Below are positions 1 to 13,958 of a DNA stretch of 64,000 nucleotides, piece by piece; position 1 is the first letter of the stretch; every line of letters starts with the position of its first letter. The notes beneath the pieces were generated by a model. The model searched no databases. It saw nothing but the letters and a program-made list of their open reading frames with translations, and was not told where the DNA came from. This stretch comes from Adiantum capillus-veneris. Lineage: Eukaryota; Streptophyta; Polypodiopsida; Polypodiales; Pteridaceae. The DNA is taken from the NCBI GenBank assembly GCA_014529385.2, contig CM043964.1, positions 134,764,420-134,828,419 of the forward strand, read 5' to 3'. The translations under genes were made by a program, and so were the position numbers.

Positions 1-1150
1 GGCTCTAGCTTTCATATTTCAGTTCAAAGTGGCCTTTGCAGAAGGAAAATTATCATAACAATCCAAGCCGCACCATGATATCATATATCTTAAGGATACA
101 ATTAGCAATTGGTGGCTTACTACAATTTTGGAAGGACACAAACCCAAAGATTGGGAGAAATTCATAAAGCACTTCTATGCTCAGTTCCTTCCCTGTGACT
201 TTGACACAAATGTAAAGAAAGAATGGGATTGGCTCTCCCAAAAAGAGCATAAAGTTGTTTTTGACTACATCGACAAGGTTTGGGAGATCCTTCACAAGGT
301 CACTCCGTTTATGAAAGTTTGCATTGTTGAAGAGAAGATGGGAAAGTTTGAAGCTCAGCCAACACTTTGGAAGATTATGAAGTTGTACCTACAAAACCCT
401 CTCCAAATTATGATGTAATATGCTCTGGTTTGCTGGAAATTTTCATTCAATAGCAACTCCTTGTAAGCAGGAGTTTAGTATCTTTCATGCAAAGCAGAAG
501 GCTCTCTTTACTGAGATAGAAACTCCCTCTCAAAAGTGGCATTAAGATCCATCCAAAGGCCAAGAAAAAAAGCCAGAGGGGACTAAGCAAAGCACGTACT
601 TAAAAGCCTCTCAGTTGAAGGCCTACATATAGAAGAGGGAAAATGTTTCTTTTGTGGTGAGAGAGGCCATAAAATACCAGATTCATCACACCAAGAAAGA
701 AACTTCACCTCTTGTGTCAAATTCAGTCCGTGACGTGTAAGACAATACCAAAAAGTAGAAAGGAAAAAAGTAGCTACTATGGGGGTGGGACAGTTTGAAT
801 GGGCAAAGATTTCTAATCCTGTTCGACATACAACTTCATCTTGTTGGACACCTTAAAATCTCTTGGCCTCACTCTCAAGAGGTTGCGAACTCCAGTCAGC
901 TATTGTTCAACCTTTGAGATGTTGACTATGCAATTTACTCAAGTCCAAGGGCCTTTGAATATGAAGATTGGAAATTACTCTGATCAAGAGTCTTTCCTAG
1001 TTGCTTCAGTGTGACAAGAATGCGATGTTATTTTGGGAATGCCTTGGCATTATAAAATTCATCCTATCCTACATTATGTAAATAAGAAACAATCTTTTTT
1101 TAAAGAGAAATTTCCATAAAAAATACTAAAAGTGTATTATATGATATTGG
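1..1150 (+). pseudogene. Ty3/gypsy gag-protease relic
   Basis: Decayed retrotransposon polyprotein. Residues encoded at 128-415 look like a gypsy gag core: a Trp-led helix and a QFLP-type turn, then a tract comparable to the usual gag REYxxxF region. A zinc knuckle is encoded at 644-685 (Cys-X2-Cys-X4-His), but its last Cys is replaced by Ser. At 1021-1080 the peptide CDVILGMPWHYKIHPIL resembles the C-terminal block of gypsy aspartic proteases. Stops and frame changes separate the blocks, so no intact product is possible. No reverse transcriptase follows, and the left end is outside the window. Identification as gypsy rests on the order gag, knuckle, protease; the exact lineage is unknown. 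Confidence 0.65.
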
Positions 1151-1487
1151 ACTTCATGGGGGGAATGTGGCGATTGAGTCAAACCCCAAGAGGTCATCTA
1201 GTAGAACTAATGTTTCTAGGAAAGCATCTATTGGTGGGGTAAAGGCCACAACATTCTTATGATTGCATAGAAAATTGGGTAGGGGTTTATTTAAAGTCCA
1301 CTAGAATGTTGTGAAGGACCGTGGAGCTGATGGCAAAGCAAGAAACGAGAAGAAAAAAGTATGCGAAGCATTGGATGCAGTCTTCTCTTACTGTGATAGA
1401 AGTCATCGGGGACAGAATGATCTTTCCAACTTTAAGAAAGAGTTGAGCAAATTCAAGAAATCTATGAAAAATTCTTGGAGATCATAG
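1151..1487. other. Anonymous sequence after gypsy relic
   Basis: No convincing coding potential. It is probably further decayed retroelement sequence, because it continues directly from the gypsy relic and ends at an LTR-like boundary. I see no RNA gene or regulatory site. Confidence 0.4.
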
Positions 1488-1699
1488 TGTTGGGGTGGTA
1501 AAGCCCATTGTGTTGTGCCTAAGTGTTGGGCGGCCGGACACTAACTCAAAACTAGCACTGACCATTCATTCTACATAAAACAATAAGGACTCATAACCCT
1601 AAACACTATTGTGTTATGAGTCCACCACAACATGTGTATCCTCTCCTCTTCTCTCTTCTCCATTGCTGCACACACACATTTTTCTGCTTATGCACTTCA
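1488..1699 (+). repeat. Possible short LTR (copia type)
   Basis: A 212-bp segment that begins TGTTGGGG, ends CTTCA, and is followed after two bases by a primer-binding site. TG...CA ends, a CT-rich 3' part and the adjacent primer site are what an LTR should show. A short LTR suits Ty1/copia, and a copia-like gag follows at 2745. No second copy is seen in the window, so the left boundary is an inference. Confidence 0.45.
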
Positions 1700-1701
1700 A
1701 T

Positions 1702-1713
1702 TGGTATCAAAGC
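1702..1713 (+). other. tRNA-Met primer-binding site (variant)
   Basis: TGGTATCAAAGC differs by one base from the plant initiator-tRNA-Met primer-binding site TGGTATCAGAGC. It lies two bases after the proposed LTR end, the standard position for minus-strand priming. Confidence 0.55.
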
Positions 1714-2744
1714 TTAAGGATTGGAGAGTACCATTAGAGCTCGGTAGGGAAGCACAAAGGGAAGCAGCAAAAAATTTAGCATGTTTTTGTAGATCTATTT
1801 TGGTCTATCAAAAGAGTTTTTTTCATGACAATTTCCATGAATTCTAACAAATGTTTGTGCTCTTCACCTTTGCAGAAGAAAGTTTTCTCAAAATCCTCAT
1901 CGATTTTGAGATACATCACATAGACTGCCTGCAAGTCATGTAGGACATGTTGCAGATTCTGTATATCAAATTTATCTTAGTTATAATAACCATTTTACTT
2001 CAATTCTCTTCAGACGTGTTTTTGTGTGCTCTACAACTTTGCAGAAGGAAATTTTTGCAAATTCCACACCGTTTGGGAGATATCTACTTCAGACAACAGG
2101 GTGGTCTACTTTTGTTAGTTCTTCTGTATACAAGCGTTTGATGCAGACACTTTCTTCAATCTGTGTCACCTACATATTTGATATAAGATCTTGAGGGTCT
2201 ATTAAATCAAACAGACCGCCACAACAGTTACAGAAAAGGATTTTTGTGGTTGATATAAGATCTTATGTGGTTTATGTATTGACAAAAATATGCAAAGCCT
2301 ATTGTTTAGAGTTGTGGTAAGGTTTTATTGAGTTGAGGGATTCTCAAATGTGGAGATCATTTTTATGATACAAGTTTTGAAGTGATCCCCAACATTCCCA
2401 TAATTTTGGCTTCGACTAAGGATGTATGTTTATGCGGTTAGTGCAATATTGGTGTGCATTTGCTGAACGGCCATTTTAGGAATTGCTATCATCTTTATAC
2501 GTGCGGGTTTGACATTATTCACTTGGTCAGAGACACTCTTCTAGAGCTAGAGACACTGACAATGATAGGTTTTTGAAATTCTATCTTGCTAGTTTAGCCA
2601 CTTTGATCAGCATTTCAGTCATTGTACACATTTGTTTTTGGGTTCAGAACTAAGTTTTGCAGGGGAGACTCTGTCAAAAATTTTCATTTGTTCTATCATC
2701 TTGTTTAGTTCAACGGATCTACCACTTTTGTTCCTTGTTGAGTG
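1714..2744 (+). other. Copia leader region with diverged duplication
   Basis: Non-coding stretch between the primer-binding site and the gag start. It holds two diverged direct copies of about 70 bp, near 1850-1920 and 2018-2088, each containing a CTTTGCAGAAG-like core followed by a GATATATC-type tail. Nothing else is recognisable. Confidence 0.4.
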
Positions 2745-3411
2745 ATGGCTTCATCATTAGATAATCCTTTGTTCAACATTGAGAAGTTAGATGGCACTAA
2801 AGCTCCCATTTTGGAAGGAACAAATTTACAATGTTTTAGTATAGAAAATGTAGATCTGGCCGATAAAGATGAAGCTGATAAGGATATGGATGATTATGAT
2901 TGGTAGGAGTTGGATGAGCTTTCCAAGTTCGTGATCTTGCTGACTTTGTCAAAGAATGTGTACTTCAATGTAAGCATGGAGAAGACTAGATATGAGGTAT
3001 AAAAAAGTTTATGTGACTTGCCTGTATGAGAAGCAAAGTGTAGCATCTCAAGTTTACCAGCCAAAAAAGTTAGTTGAGTTGAAGATGGATGAAGGCACAC
3101 CCATGTGTAGACATCTCAATGAGTTCAATATAATTTTCAGTCAGTTTTCTGCGTAGGGAGTCAATTTCGACGACTCCGTCAAAGCAATGTTTTTGCTAGT
3201 TACAATGCCAAAAAATTGGGATACTTTTTGCACGACCATAAGTAACTTAGCACCTCTTGATGGTTTAATATGTAATGATGTTGAGAGAAATTTGATTTTT
3301 GAAGAGGTTAGCGAAAGAATCTTGATGCTTCTGGTGGTACTAGCAATGCTCTCATTATCAGTGGTCAATCATAGGAAAAGGGCAAGCAAAATCAGAGAGG
3401 AAAATTGTTGA
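2745..3411 (+). pseudogene. Ty1/copia gag relic
   Basis: Begins with ATG and a short Ser-rich N-terminus. It continues into a UBN2-like copia gag: a tract around LYEKQSVASQVYQPKKL, then a block with HLNEFN and, from 3187, MFLLVTMPKNWDTFCTTI, matching the copia gag pattern of a loose helix, an LP-turn and a W-F pair. At least two stops interrupt it, for example at 3153. No zinc knuckle, integrase or RT follows, so this copy keeps only gag. Family assignment is from motif pattern alone. Confidence 0.6.
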
Positions 3412-3425
3412 CCCATGGGTCAACA
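3406..3425. repeat. Perfect 20-bp palindrome
   Basis: TGTTGACCCATGGGTCAACA is its own reverse complement over all 20 bases. It overlaps the end of the gag relic and could be the first bases of another LTR (TG start), but no partner LTR is visible. Confidence 0.9.
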
Positions 3426-4300
3426 GTACGGCATAACTCAGTGTTTGTACCAAATTCTTACTTTTTGAGAGTTATGAAATGATGCGTATTATGGTTATAA
3501 ACATTATTTGTAATGAGTATATATTCTAGTTGCAGAAGCCAAGGTGCAATGGCACGTCCACATTGTAAATACAAAGCCATTTGACCCATTGAACTCTTTT
3601 TTTGGTTTAACCTATGGTAGCCTTAGTATATAAGGTACCTATGTCATTTTGTAAGGAGAAACTTTATCTTAATCAAAGTTTTGAGCTGCCGTTGCGATTG
3701 TGTGTGAGAGATAAAGAGAGAGTGTGTGAGCTTCATCATGATGCTACTTCCCGCTCACTCATTGCATTGGATATTCGACTGCACCATCACGATAGGCTCG
3801 GAGAGAGCTACACAACAATGTCGAGCATTCCAGGTAAAATGGAGCACATGCACTAACACATCTACGAGCTATTTGTGCCTGTAAGTGTATCAAATGATGT
3901 CTGTTTTTTGTGTGCAAGTAGTCATTAGGATTGTAGCGACATAAGCTACACATAGGTACTCATAGATTTCAGTTTTGGGCACTTTTGAAATTCTGCTCTG
4001 TCTTCATATGCGTTTGTTGTAGATGGGTTTGGATTGAGGATTTTGAATGTAGAGGCTTTGGGACAAGTGTATACTGGTGAGGGGATGGTGTTCCTTAAGT
4101 TTGATATGATTCTGGTATGGTTTGGTGAGTCTCCTTCCGTTTGTGTGTATGTGGGTTTGGTGGTATATGGGGTAGTTGAGAACAGTGAAATTCTTGGATG
4201 TGGTTTAGTTAGCCTTCCAGAGTGTTGTATGTGAGAGATGGTCTCATCTTAAAAAGTTAAAGAGATTGCCTCCAAGCACCTATCGTGTCATTTGTGTCCT
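3426..4300. other. LTR-like non-coding stretch with TATA motif
   Basis: A TATATAAG motif at 3627-3634 is followed by a GAGAGA-rich leader. Together with the TG palindrome upstream this could be a solo or partial LTR. No duplicate copy exists in the window to prove it. Small open frames here (for example 3614-3856 and 4034-4234) have no recognisable motifs. Confidence 0.3.
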
Positions 4301-6490
4301 TGATTGACATTATGTCTTGTAAATTTTGATCTAGGGGAGCCTAATTGGTGCAAACTTGAGAGGAAATGGACAAACCATATGAGGGAAGAGTGCTACTATA
4401 GCATAAAATATGCTAGGGGGTATGTACAACCTATTTCAGTAGCACCTATTCCACCTAGGTATGTTACGAGGAATGCGCCAGGTCCAATAGGAGTTTCAAG
4501 ACCATAGCCCGTCTTAGGACAACAACCTCCATTGGCAGGTGCTAGAATGCCTATAGAGATGAGATACTCACCAATGATGGAAACAACTAATAAACAAGCA
4601 CTAGTAACAAACTACAATGATTTATAAAAACCAAAGTGGGTTCTGCTCTTTGAAGCGACAAAAGTGAGAGGAACACATGGAGTGGTGAGGCCGATACAAC
4701 CTCCACCTCCTGCGTTTAGACCTAAAGAATGAAGGTATGATATGGACGAAAGGACATTGTGTTCATTGAATAGAGGCTTAGCTAGGTCAAAGACTGTTTA
4801 CAACCAAGAGGAAATGCAAGAAGAAGCTCCTCAACCAGAGACAGATTGCCACAAAAGTTGTGACAACCAGTTGGTCAAACAATGTCCTCAGAAGGAGATC
4901 ACTCAAGAAAATGCCTATTGTCTTGACTGTGACATCATCGACTGTGCAAAAAAACCAAATTGAGCCATAAAGATCACAATGAATATCTCAGGAATCGTTC
5001 AACTACCCCAATGGCTTGGAAAACAAAAGTACCGTACCAATTCAAGTAGTTACAAGAGCTAAAGCTCAAAAGGAAGCTAATGAGAACCCAGAGACAGAGA
5101 AAAAATAAATCAACACAAGTCTAGAGATAGGTGAACCAAAGACCAATGCACCTAGTCAAAAAATCAAAAGCAAACATAATAGTTGGAAAGCTAGAAAGGC
5201 TAGGATGAAAGCACGTAGGGAACGAGAGCAAAAATCCCTAGCTAACGAGCTTATCCAAGCTAAAGAGAAGATAGCACAACATGAGAAAAGGGTTGCACCT
5301 CCTCTTATGCAGACGTCTCAACCTCCAGAAGAACCATCCATGCAAGAGAAACCGACAAGTGCTAGTTCAAGAGGATCACTATTGGTCAAGAAGGTTACTG
5401 AGCCATTATATGACCTCTTGAAATCCTATGAAGTGCCGCTTAAAAACAACCAAACCCAAGGACAGAGGTGGATGACATATCTGTATGTGAAACTAGAAAA
5501 GAAAAGGCTTGAAATGTGCAAGAAAATGACTCAAACAACCCAAGATTTACTAGAACCACCAGTTGGAAAACCTGAGGATGTGATCCTTGTTTCACCTACA
5601 CCAGTAATCCCATCAAACCAAGAACAAAAAGATGGTCTTGAAAAATTGTGGAAACAAGTCAGAGAGGCCAATGAAGCAACTGAGCTAAGCGGACAAGTAA
5701 ACCAGACCGATGATATGAGAGGAGTGTCTCTTCCACCAATAGAGGAATTTGAGGCTGGATCTCAAATGAATTTAGAAGTGCAATCGTATTGGGGAGACAA
5801 AGGATCTGTATAGTCTATAGACAATCAACCCCATTTGCTAAGAACACTAATGTCCTATACGGGAGACCACAAGGCCAAATCAGATGCTATTTTAGTCCCA
5901 TCACATAGACTATCTTCCAACGAGGTCATTGATTCACAACGGTTAATAGATATTCTATCTACCCCAGTCACATGTACGATAACATTAGACGAGTTGCTCA
6001 GAATAAGACCAGACATGTGGACTACTGTGTTAAAATGCTTAGAGAAATTTGGCATAAAAAAACCAATTACTCAAATCAAGAAGGGGATCAAAGAGCTTGA
6101 AATTCCTCAACTAAACACTACGCTAGTGCCATTAAACAAGGTAGGCGAGTACTATGAGGGAGAAGACGGGAACACCACCCTTCCTGTGGAATTCCAAGGT
6201 GTAAAAACCATGGCAATTCTTGACAGTGAAGCCGGTGTTGCCATCACAACAAAAGAGATCTAGAAACAATAGGAAAAAGAAGTAGTGAGGGCCCCCAGGT
6301 TGAAACTACAACTTGTAGACGAACACGTGGAAAAACCCATAGGACTGCTAGAAAAAGTAGTTGTTAATTCTTGTGGCATTGAATATAAACATACCTTTTC
6401 TATTGTCGACTTTGGCAAGAAGAACAACTATGACATCATTCTAAGAAGACCATTCATACGACAATTGAAAATGGTCCAAGACTAGGGATA
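4300..6490 (+). pseudogene. Gypsy-like gag-protease relic, Lys/Glu-rich
   Basis: A run of collinear fragments separated by stops. The part at 4742-4963 is acidic and Cys-containing. The part at 5205-5813 (202 residues) is Lys/Glu/Gln-rich, probably coiled coil at its start, then Pro-rich. The part at 5835-6263 ends in a block resembling a retroviral aspartic protease: VKTMAILDSEAGVAI, where the usual D-T/S-G-A is disrupted to D-S-E-A. The part at 6285-6485 contains YDIILRRPFIRQLK, comparable to the ILGRPFL block that follows the protease in many gypsy elements. No RT is present. The order is right for gag-pro, but sequence similarity is weak and the lineage is not assignable. Confidence 0.5.
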
Positions 6491-6662
6491 CGACCATATA
6501 TACCTTATACACATGGAAACCACTACAAGAATAAATCTTAAGGACCATAGTTACAAGGACATGAACCGAACCCCTATAGAAGAGTTTGATTTAACTATGA
6601 TAGTAGGATCAAAACTTCAAGCATGGTTGGGTAAGCCTAAAGAACTATGGATGTGTAGATCT

Positions 6663-6864
6663 TTGCAATGTGATAGCTTGAAATGAGAGGAGTGTATTTT
6701 AGAAAGGTCAATAAAGTTAAGGATTATATCCCATAACCATTTCCTGAAGAAGCATTAGAGCCTTGCAATGTGGTAGCTTGAAATGAGAGGAGTGTATTTT
6801 AGAAGTCGCGATCGAAGGTAAGGATTATATCCCAGAACCATTTTCCAGAAGAAGCATTAGAGCC
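6663..6864. repeat. 100-bp tandem duplication
   Basis: Two adjacent copies of about 100 bp (6663-6762 and 6763-6864), both starting TTGCAATGTG and both ending near AGCATTAGAGCC. They differ by scattered substitutions and a small indel, so the duplication is not recent. Confidence 0.8.
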
Positions 6865-6883
6865 ACTAGAATGGGAACACATC

Positions 6884-7180
6884 TTGGCTACTCTGGATGT
6901 GTGTGCTATTCAAGACAGTCCAACAATAAAGTTTTGTGATAAAGATGGCTATGATGTTGTTCCTTATTTTGCAGTGAGTGTGATCCAAGAAAATGAAGAG
7001 AACCAAGCATCAACAAGTTTCGAAGATGAAAAGCAAACAAAGAAATGTCGCGAATCAGAAGACAAAGGAGAAGACAAGTTTTATGACTCCGTAGAACACT
7101 TGGAGCTTCAAGATGATGCCAACAATGGAAATCCAAACAACCCAGTAGGTGACATGAACAACACTTTAACTAATGCATAG
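6884..7180 (+). pseudogene. Acidic 98-residue open frame, unknown
   Basis: An uninterrupted frame rich in Glu, Asp, Asn and Lys, following the 100-bp duplication and in the same direction as the gypsy-like relic upstream. I recognise no domain. It is most likely a leftover of the element's internal region rather than a cellular gene, because no splice structure or promoter is visible around it. Confidence 0.25.
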
Positions 7181-9124
7181 TTTTATGATTGTCCAGATCA
7201 AAGACCTAGGAACCAATGTCACCCCTATAAGAGCAGGTATGGATCAAGAAGATGAAGATCTCTAAAGAAAAATCACAAGATCCAACACCAAAAGAAAACA
7301 ATCAAAGTGTGCAAGAACGGCTAAGATAATCACATAGTCGCAAGCTTTCGCAACTCAAATTTGGATTCCAAAGAAGTTTGTTCAAGCACAAAGAGGTCAA
7401 GAGTTTATTTGGATCCCGAAATGGTTAGAGTATCACCTCCCAAAATCTGAATCCCGTCACCAACCAAGCATGCAAGGGCTAAAGCAAAGACTGTTGCTGA
7501 CTGACACAAAGACACGGTGGATCCCAAAGAAGTCTCTTCAAACACAAAGGAAGCAGGGACAAGTATGTGTTCCCAAAAGAGTAGCACCAACAAAATAGCT
7601 GGTAATAAAAAACAAGTGGGTCCCAAAGAAAACCCATAAAACTATTGCCGCTTGAATTCTTTCAATTCCTCCTATGGTTACAATAAAATTAGAAGAGATC
7701 ATGGTGCTCACTTCACCACTACATGCTACACAAGGCTTACAGATCAGGAGATGAAGTGAATGCACAAAAAAATCTCAGAATCAAAATAACCAGATACTAC
7801 CAAAAAGGAATTCCGAATCTCTCTACAGCCTTCAATCAAGGAAATGGCATAGGAGCTTCAAGGACCATCACCTTGCTTAGAATAGGAAGCCTCGCCAGCA
7901 AATGCCAATAAGAAAATTTCTTATACCCACATCTTGCACAACATACATTTATTCCATGGATTTATTGTGTATGCATAATATGGCTCCATTACAAGGCCCG
8001 CATAGGCACAATTTTTAATTGCCCAAGCACAACACATACCCTTGGCGATGCCCCGTCGAGGAGGATTCCGAATAGGAGGAGGGGAGGCATTTTAAATGCG
8101 TACCTAATATTATTAATATTAGAGGTAAATGTTTTGTGAGCTGCATTGAATTTTTGCGTTTGATTGTGATAATTTTTTGGGAGTATATGCCCTCATAATA
8201 GCGTTACAAGAGAAGTAGGGGCACAAATGTCATATATGAATCCCTAGGGACATGTGTATTGTGATAATTTTGATAATTTTTGAGTTTAATTGTGATAAAA
8301 TTTTTGACAAAATTCGAAGTATATGCCCTCATAATAGCATATAGGAGAAGTACGGGGATAAAAGTCATATATGAATCCCTAGGGACATGTGTACTGTGTA
8401 CATAGCGTTAAGAATTCTAGTTGAATGATTTTTATTTTATTGAGTTGATTTTTTATTTTATTCATATATTTTTTGAGATTTTCTTTGAAAAAAGGAAAAA
8501 AATCCATGAAGAAAAGACTGAAGAGATGCACGAGCAATATAAAGAGAAGAAGGTACAAGAAAATGATGAAAATTCACGAGGTATGTCTCAAAAGCCATAT
8601 GCACAAGGCTATAATGTCAGAGGTAAGGAAAGAATTTATTGATCAGTCTTCAACAACAATAAGAGACATAAAAAATTGAGCAAAAATGACATTTAGAGGA
8701 ATTTTGAGTTATATACAATATGCCAATTATGAAGCTCAATATTTGTGAACAATGGCCTTGAGAGGAAGAGAGGAGGGAAGTTTGGGTTTGCAAGTGCAAT
8801 GGCAGGACAAAGAAGAGAGCAAGGTATTCATAAATTGTAGTATATCTTGCTCTATTTCTTTTTTCAGAATGCGAGACATGACTACGGATGTTATCGCGGA
8901 TATTATGGTGCTTGCTACCATCGATATTACCACGTGTTGAATTTAATAAATATCCAAAAAGAATTTGAGGTTCAACCACCTCTTTGATTTTTTTAACTTT
9001 TCTCTATTTTCCTACTTAATATTCTCTTTCCTTCAGTCTTTTCTTTCACTATGTAAAATTTAACATTAGTTCAATCTACTAACTATGCTTTTTTTTTTTG
9101 GTAACATGTAATTTTTCTCACATG
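7181..9124. other. Anonymous AT-rich stretch
   Basis: No convincing gene. Short open frames at 7723-7911, 8421-8642 and 8752-8940 have no recognised motif and no supporting signals. The only structure seen is a spaced duplication at 8182-8393. It may be remnant LTR or transposon end sequence lying between the gypsy relic and the CACTA relic. Confidence 0.35.
8182..8393. repeat. 77-bp direct repeat, spaced by 59 bp
   Basis: Copies at 8182-8258 and 8318-8393 share AGTATATGCCCTCATAATAG and a tail containing ATGAATCCCTAGGGACATGT. The spacer is AT-rich. Each tail holds the small palindrome CCCTAGGG. Position upstream of the CACTA relic makes a subterminal-repeat origin possible but unproven. Confidence 0.75.
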
Positions 9125-12003
9125 ACATGCCAGCTACAACTCAAATGATGGAATGATGTGTGTCCCTACCAATTCACCTGCATGCAGGCACATGGAGACT
9201 TAGTGGTCAAATTTTTATGTTAGAGCCTCCTTACTTGTGGCTTGGGTTGTCGAGTGATGGTGTCAATCCCTTTGGCACCAAGTCTACATCATGGAGCACT
9301 TGGCCATGGTGATCATCAACTATAATATTCCACCATGGGAGACAACCAAGAAGGGCATTATACTTCTTTCTTTGCTTGTGCTACGGAAGTACAAAGTGGA
9401 AAATATTGATATTTACCTTGAGCCCCTCATTAAGGAGTTATGGAAGGGCATCTCTATTGTTGTTGTTTGACTTCCAAGGAAGAGGAGAGAGGCCATTGTG
9501 AGGGGTATACTTAAGTGGACTATGCATGACTATCCTATCCTTGGAGAGATTTTTGGTATGTTGTGTTCATTCTTCTCACCCTTTATTATTTGAAGTTTCA
9601 AGATTTTTTATAATGGTATGAGTACATGGTTGTCCACATTGGGCCACAATGTATGTCACACTTGCGGGCCATAATTGGTGATAGAGCGGCCGTATGCCTT
9701 GCACAACGTAATCTATCCAAACAACCATTGTTTCCTGCCCCAAAGGCATAGCAAATACAAGGCTCCAAAAAAATGGCAAGATCCCTCTAAAGTGCACAAT
9801 GGTAGATTGGGCAAGCATTTGGGAAGAATACTACAACAGTAATCCATCCCCATCTACTCCACCAAAAGGCATATCAAGGTACTCCATGTTTTTAAAGCTT
9901 TCATATTAAAAGAACTTAAAAAATCAACACCTTGTGGATCCCATGTGCATATTCAAGAATGTTTCTCACACCCTTTGGGATCACATTATGGGCAAAAAGG
10001 ATTCATTAGAGGTGAGGGAGAATTCATGGCCCTGAAACGTCTCCCCGCATCTGCCACTCCACATCAAGGCCCCAATAAAAACATTGTGCTACCTAAATCC
10101 CCATGGATTTCAATCAAAGATAAGCTTGATCGAGTGAAGGGTTCCATTGCCTCTATTTGCACACCAACATGATACATTAGATCACTAAAGGAAGCTTTCA
10201 CAAAGGCAAAGAAAGGTGGAAACATTCAATTGTATGGATTGAAATCTCATGATTGGCACAAGATGTTACAAGTATCTCTTATTTTTTATGTTGTCCCTCA
10301 TTTAGTTTAGATATTGAATTTTCATATGACCAAAATAATATTTTGTCTTATTGTTTTGACATTGTAGTTCATTTTGCTCGTGAGTATCTACACATGTGGG
10401 GACAAGAAAGTGAGGGAAGCTATTTTCAAACTCGATGAGTTACTAAGGTATGTGTTTCACTAAATCCTCAACATACACTTAGTTTACTCTTGTGTGTTAT
10501 CTTGTATATTTTCAAGCTCCAATGAAATTGTAATAGATGCCATACTTGCTGCTCAAATGCGTACTATGAAAACAGTGTGTTCCATTGAGGATGCATTTCC
10601 TCAGTCTCTTCTTGTTAGTCAAGTCCACCTCCTAGTTCATGTGATTGAGAAGATAGCTAAACGTGGAGTAGTGCATGCACAATGGATGTTATTTTTAGAG
10701 AGTTTTTTTAGATTTTGTGCAACTATGGTCCTAGCCAGAGGCATGCATGGCCAAAGGATGGATTGTGCAAGAGGTCTTTGTATATATTTCAGGGTATTTG
10801 GATTCTATTGATCACTCTATGCCTCGCATGTGGTCAGATGAGGAGGAGCAAGGATGACTTCACACTTGCCAAGTGAAAAGGAAAAATTAATAAACATAGA
10901 CATGGATCTATGATAAGTGGTCAATAATTTTTTGCATCCTCAATGCAAAGGTTATTACCACATCGGTGGACTTGAGGACAATGGCAAAGGCATCACGTTT
11001 TCAAGAGAAGGAAGCATGGAAGTAAACTCATGGAGATAGGAGGGCACCCCCGGTTCCTCAACACCTTGCATGTTTTCCAGATCTTGTTAGTCCTGAGTGG
11101 ATCCATGAGAGAATGATCGAGGTAAAGGCACGCGGAGGGGACATCACCAACAAGGAATGCGAGTATGCATGAGGTTGTGTGCCAAAGGTAGAGTATTCAT
11201 ACACCTAAACCATATTTTAGTTTCTACTTGGTTTTATATTTGTAATTGATTGTATATGTTTTCCTATTGTATAGTGTCTCTCCTTAACTCTATATGGTCA
11301 AAGGGTCAACACTTTTGTACATGCTACATTGACAAGCGTCAAACCACCATGGATTGTGGCATCATGGGAAACTTTGACATAGACAGTGATGAGACCAAGT
11401 ACTGTGGGATGATTGAAAGGATACTAAATGTCAAATTTAGAACCTTTCATGCCTTCATCTTTAAGTGCAAGAATGTGTCTGGACGGCATGAGAATGGAAT
11501 CTACATGGTGGACTCTAGTGTCCATCACACAAGGAGGTATGACAACTTACTTTTTCCATGCAATTGTGATAAAATTACAAAATTTACCTTTATTTATTTG
11601 TACCATGATACCAATGTGACTCACTTTGAACTTTTGTTCTACATGTCATCTATATCCCATCAATCCACCAACCAAAACTTTGTTTTGTAGTTCTAGTAAC
11701 ATCTTGAGGATAAACCATTTTGCCTCTAATGAAGTGGAGACCATCTTTAACGCTCTCCCACCTACTTTAAATGAGGAGGAGACCGAGGAGAGAAAGATTG
11801 ATGAATCAAATCCCATCATCAATCTTAGCAACAAAGATGATTTTCATGATGATGATGATGAGATGGAATATGACAAATTCAAAGATGATGAAACCAACAC
11901 ATATACAAATGACAATTTAGTTTTTCTCTTTATTGATTTAGAAGCCATGGGTTTAGATCTAGATGATGCCACTTGTAGAGATCTTTTTCAAGATGATTCA
12001 TAA
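9125..12003 (+). pseudogene. CACTA (En/Spm) transposase relic
   Basis: Remnant of the TPase of a CACTA DNA transposon, the enzyme that cuts and rejoins element ends. Blocks appear in the expected order. Around 9225-9540 is the Transposase_21 signature: LWLGLSSDGVNPFG, a WP pair, a YLEPLIKELW tract and LKWTMHDYPILG. From 9928 comes DPMCIFKNVSHTLWDHIMG, matching the family's DxMHIEKNV block. At about 10570-10860 is a DUF4218-like block (CSIEDAFPQSL, VHLLVHVI, QWMLFLE). At about 11340-11620 is a DUF4216-like block (YCGMIERILNVKF, AFIFKCK). The frame closes at 11626-12003 with a Glu/Asp-rich tail. Frameshifts and stops break it repeatedly, and no CACTA terminal inverted repeats were found, so it cannot move. 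Confidence 0.82.
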
Positions 12004-12050
12004 ACATTTTTTATCTTTTCTTCTATGAAAAGTTTTTGCCGTGTTTCCCC

Positions 12051-12051
<1 letters not shown>

Positions 12052-12090
<39 letters not shown>
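12052..12090. repeat. (CT)n microsatellite
   Basis: About 19 uninterrupted CT units just after the CACTA frame ends. Confidence 0.97.
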
Positions 12091-12093
<3 letters not shown>

Positions 12094-12307
12094 CTCATTT
12101 TATCAAGCATGCTAATTCATGTTGATCAAATGTGTAATTAATTTAATGATCAAGTATCTCATTTTTTATCCAATCTTTTTATGAAAAGTATAAAATGCTC
12201 TCTATGTTTTTTTGGATAAAATAGAAAGAAGTACTCAATTTTTAATATTTTAGCTCCAAAGCATCGTGCAATAATGCTAGAGGTAATATTAACGGTTATA
12301 ACATATA

Positions 12308-12312
<5 letters not shown>

Positions 12313-12369
<57 letters not shown>
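12313..12369. repeat. (CT)n microsatellite
   Basis: About 28 uninterrupted CT units. Confidence 0.97.
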
Positions 12370-12371
<2 letters not shown>

Positions 12372-12598
12372 GCACATGCACATACACATCGACCTTCACA
12401 CATTTTCTTTTGTTGTTTTTTGAAGAACTATGGATGCAAGTGGACTCAACATTTTGTGATGTGTGCAGTGCAAGCATGCTGTTGCTATTGTAGAGTGCCT
12501 TAATTGAACAAAAGCTTCTTTATTGTGCTCCTTGTTGAGATATCTCATCCCATGTCAGGGACAAGGAGGGTGCGGTGCATCCAGTGAGAAAGGCAGTA

Positions 12599-13958
<1,360 letters not shown>

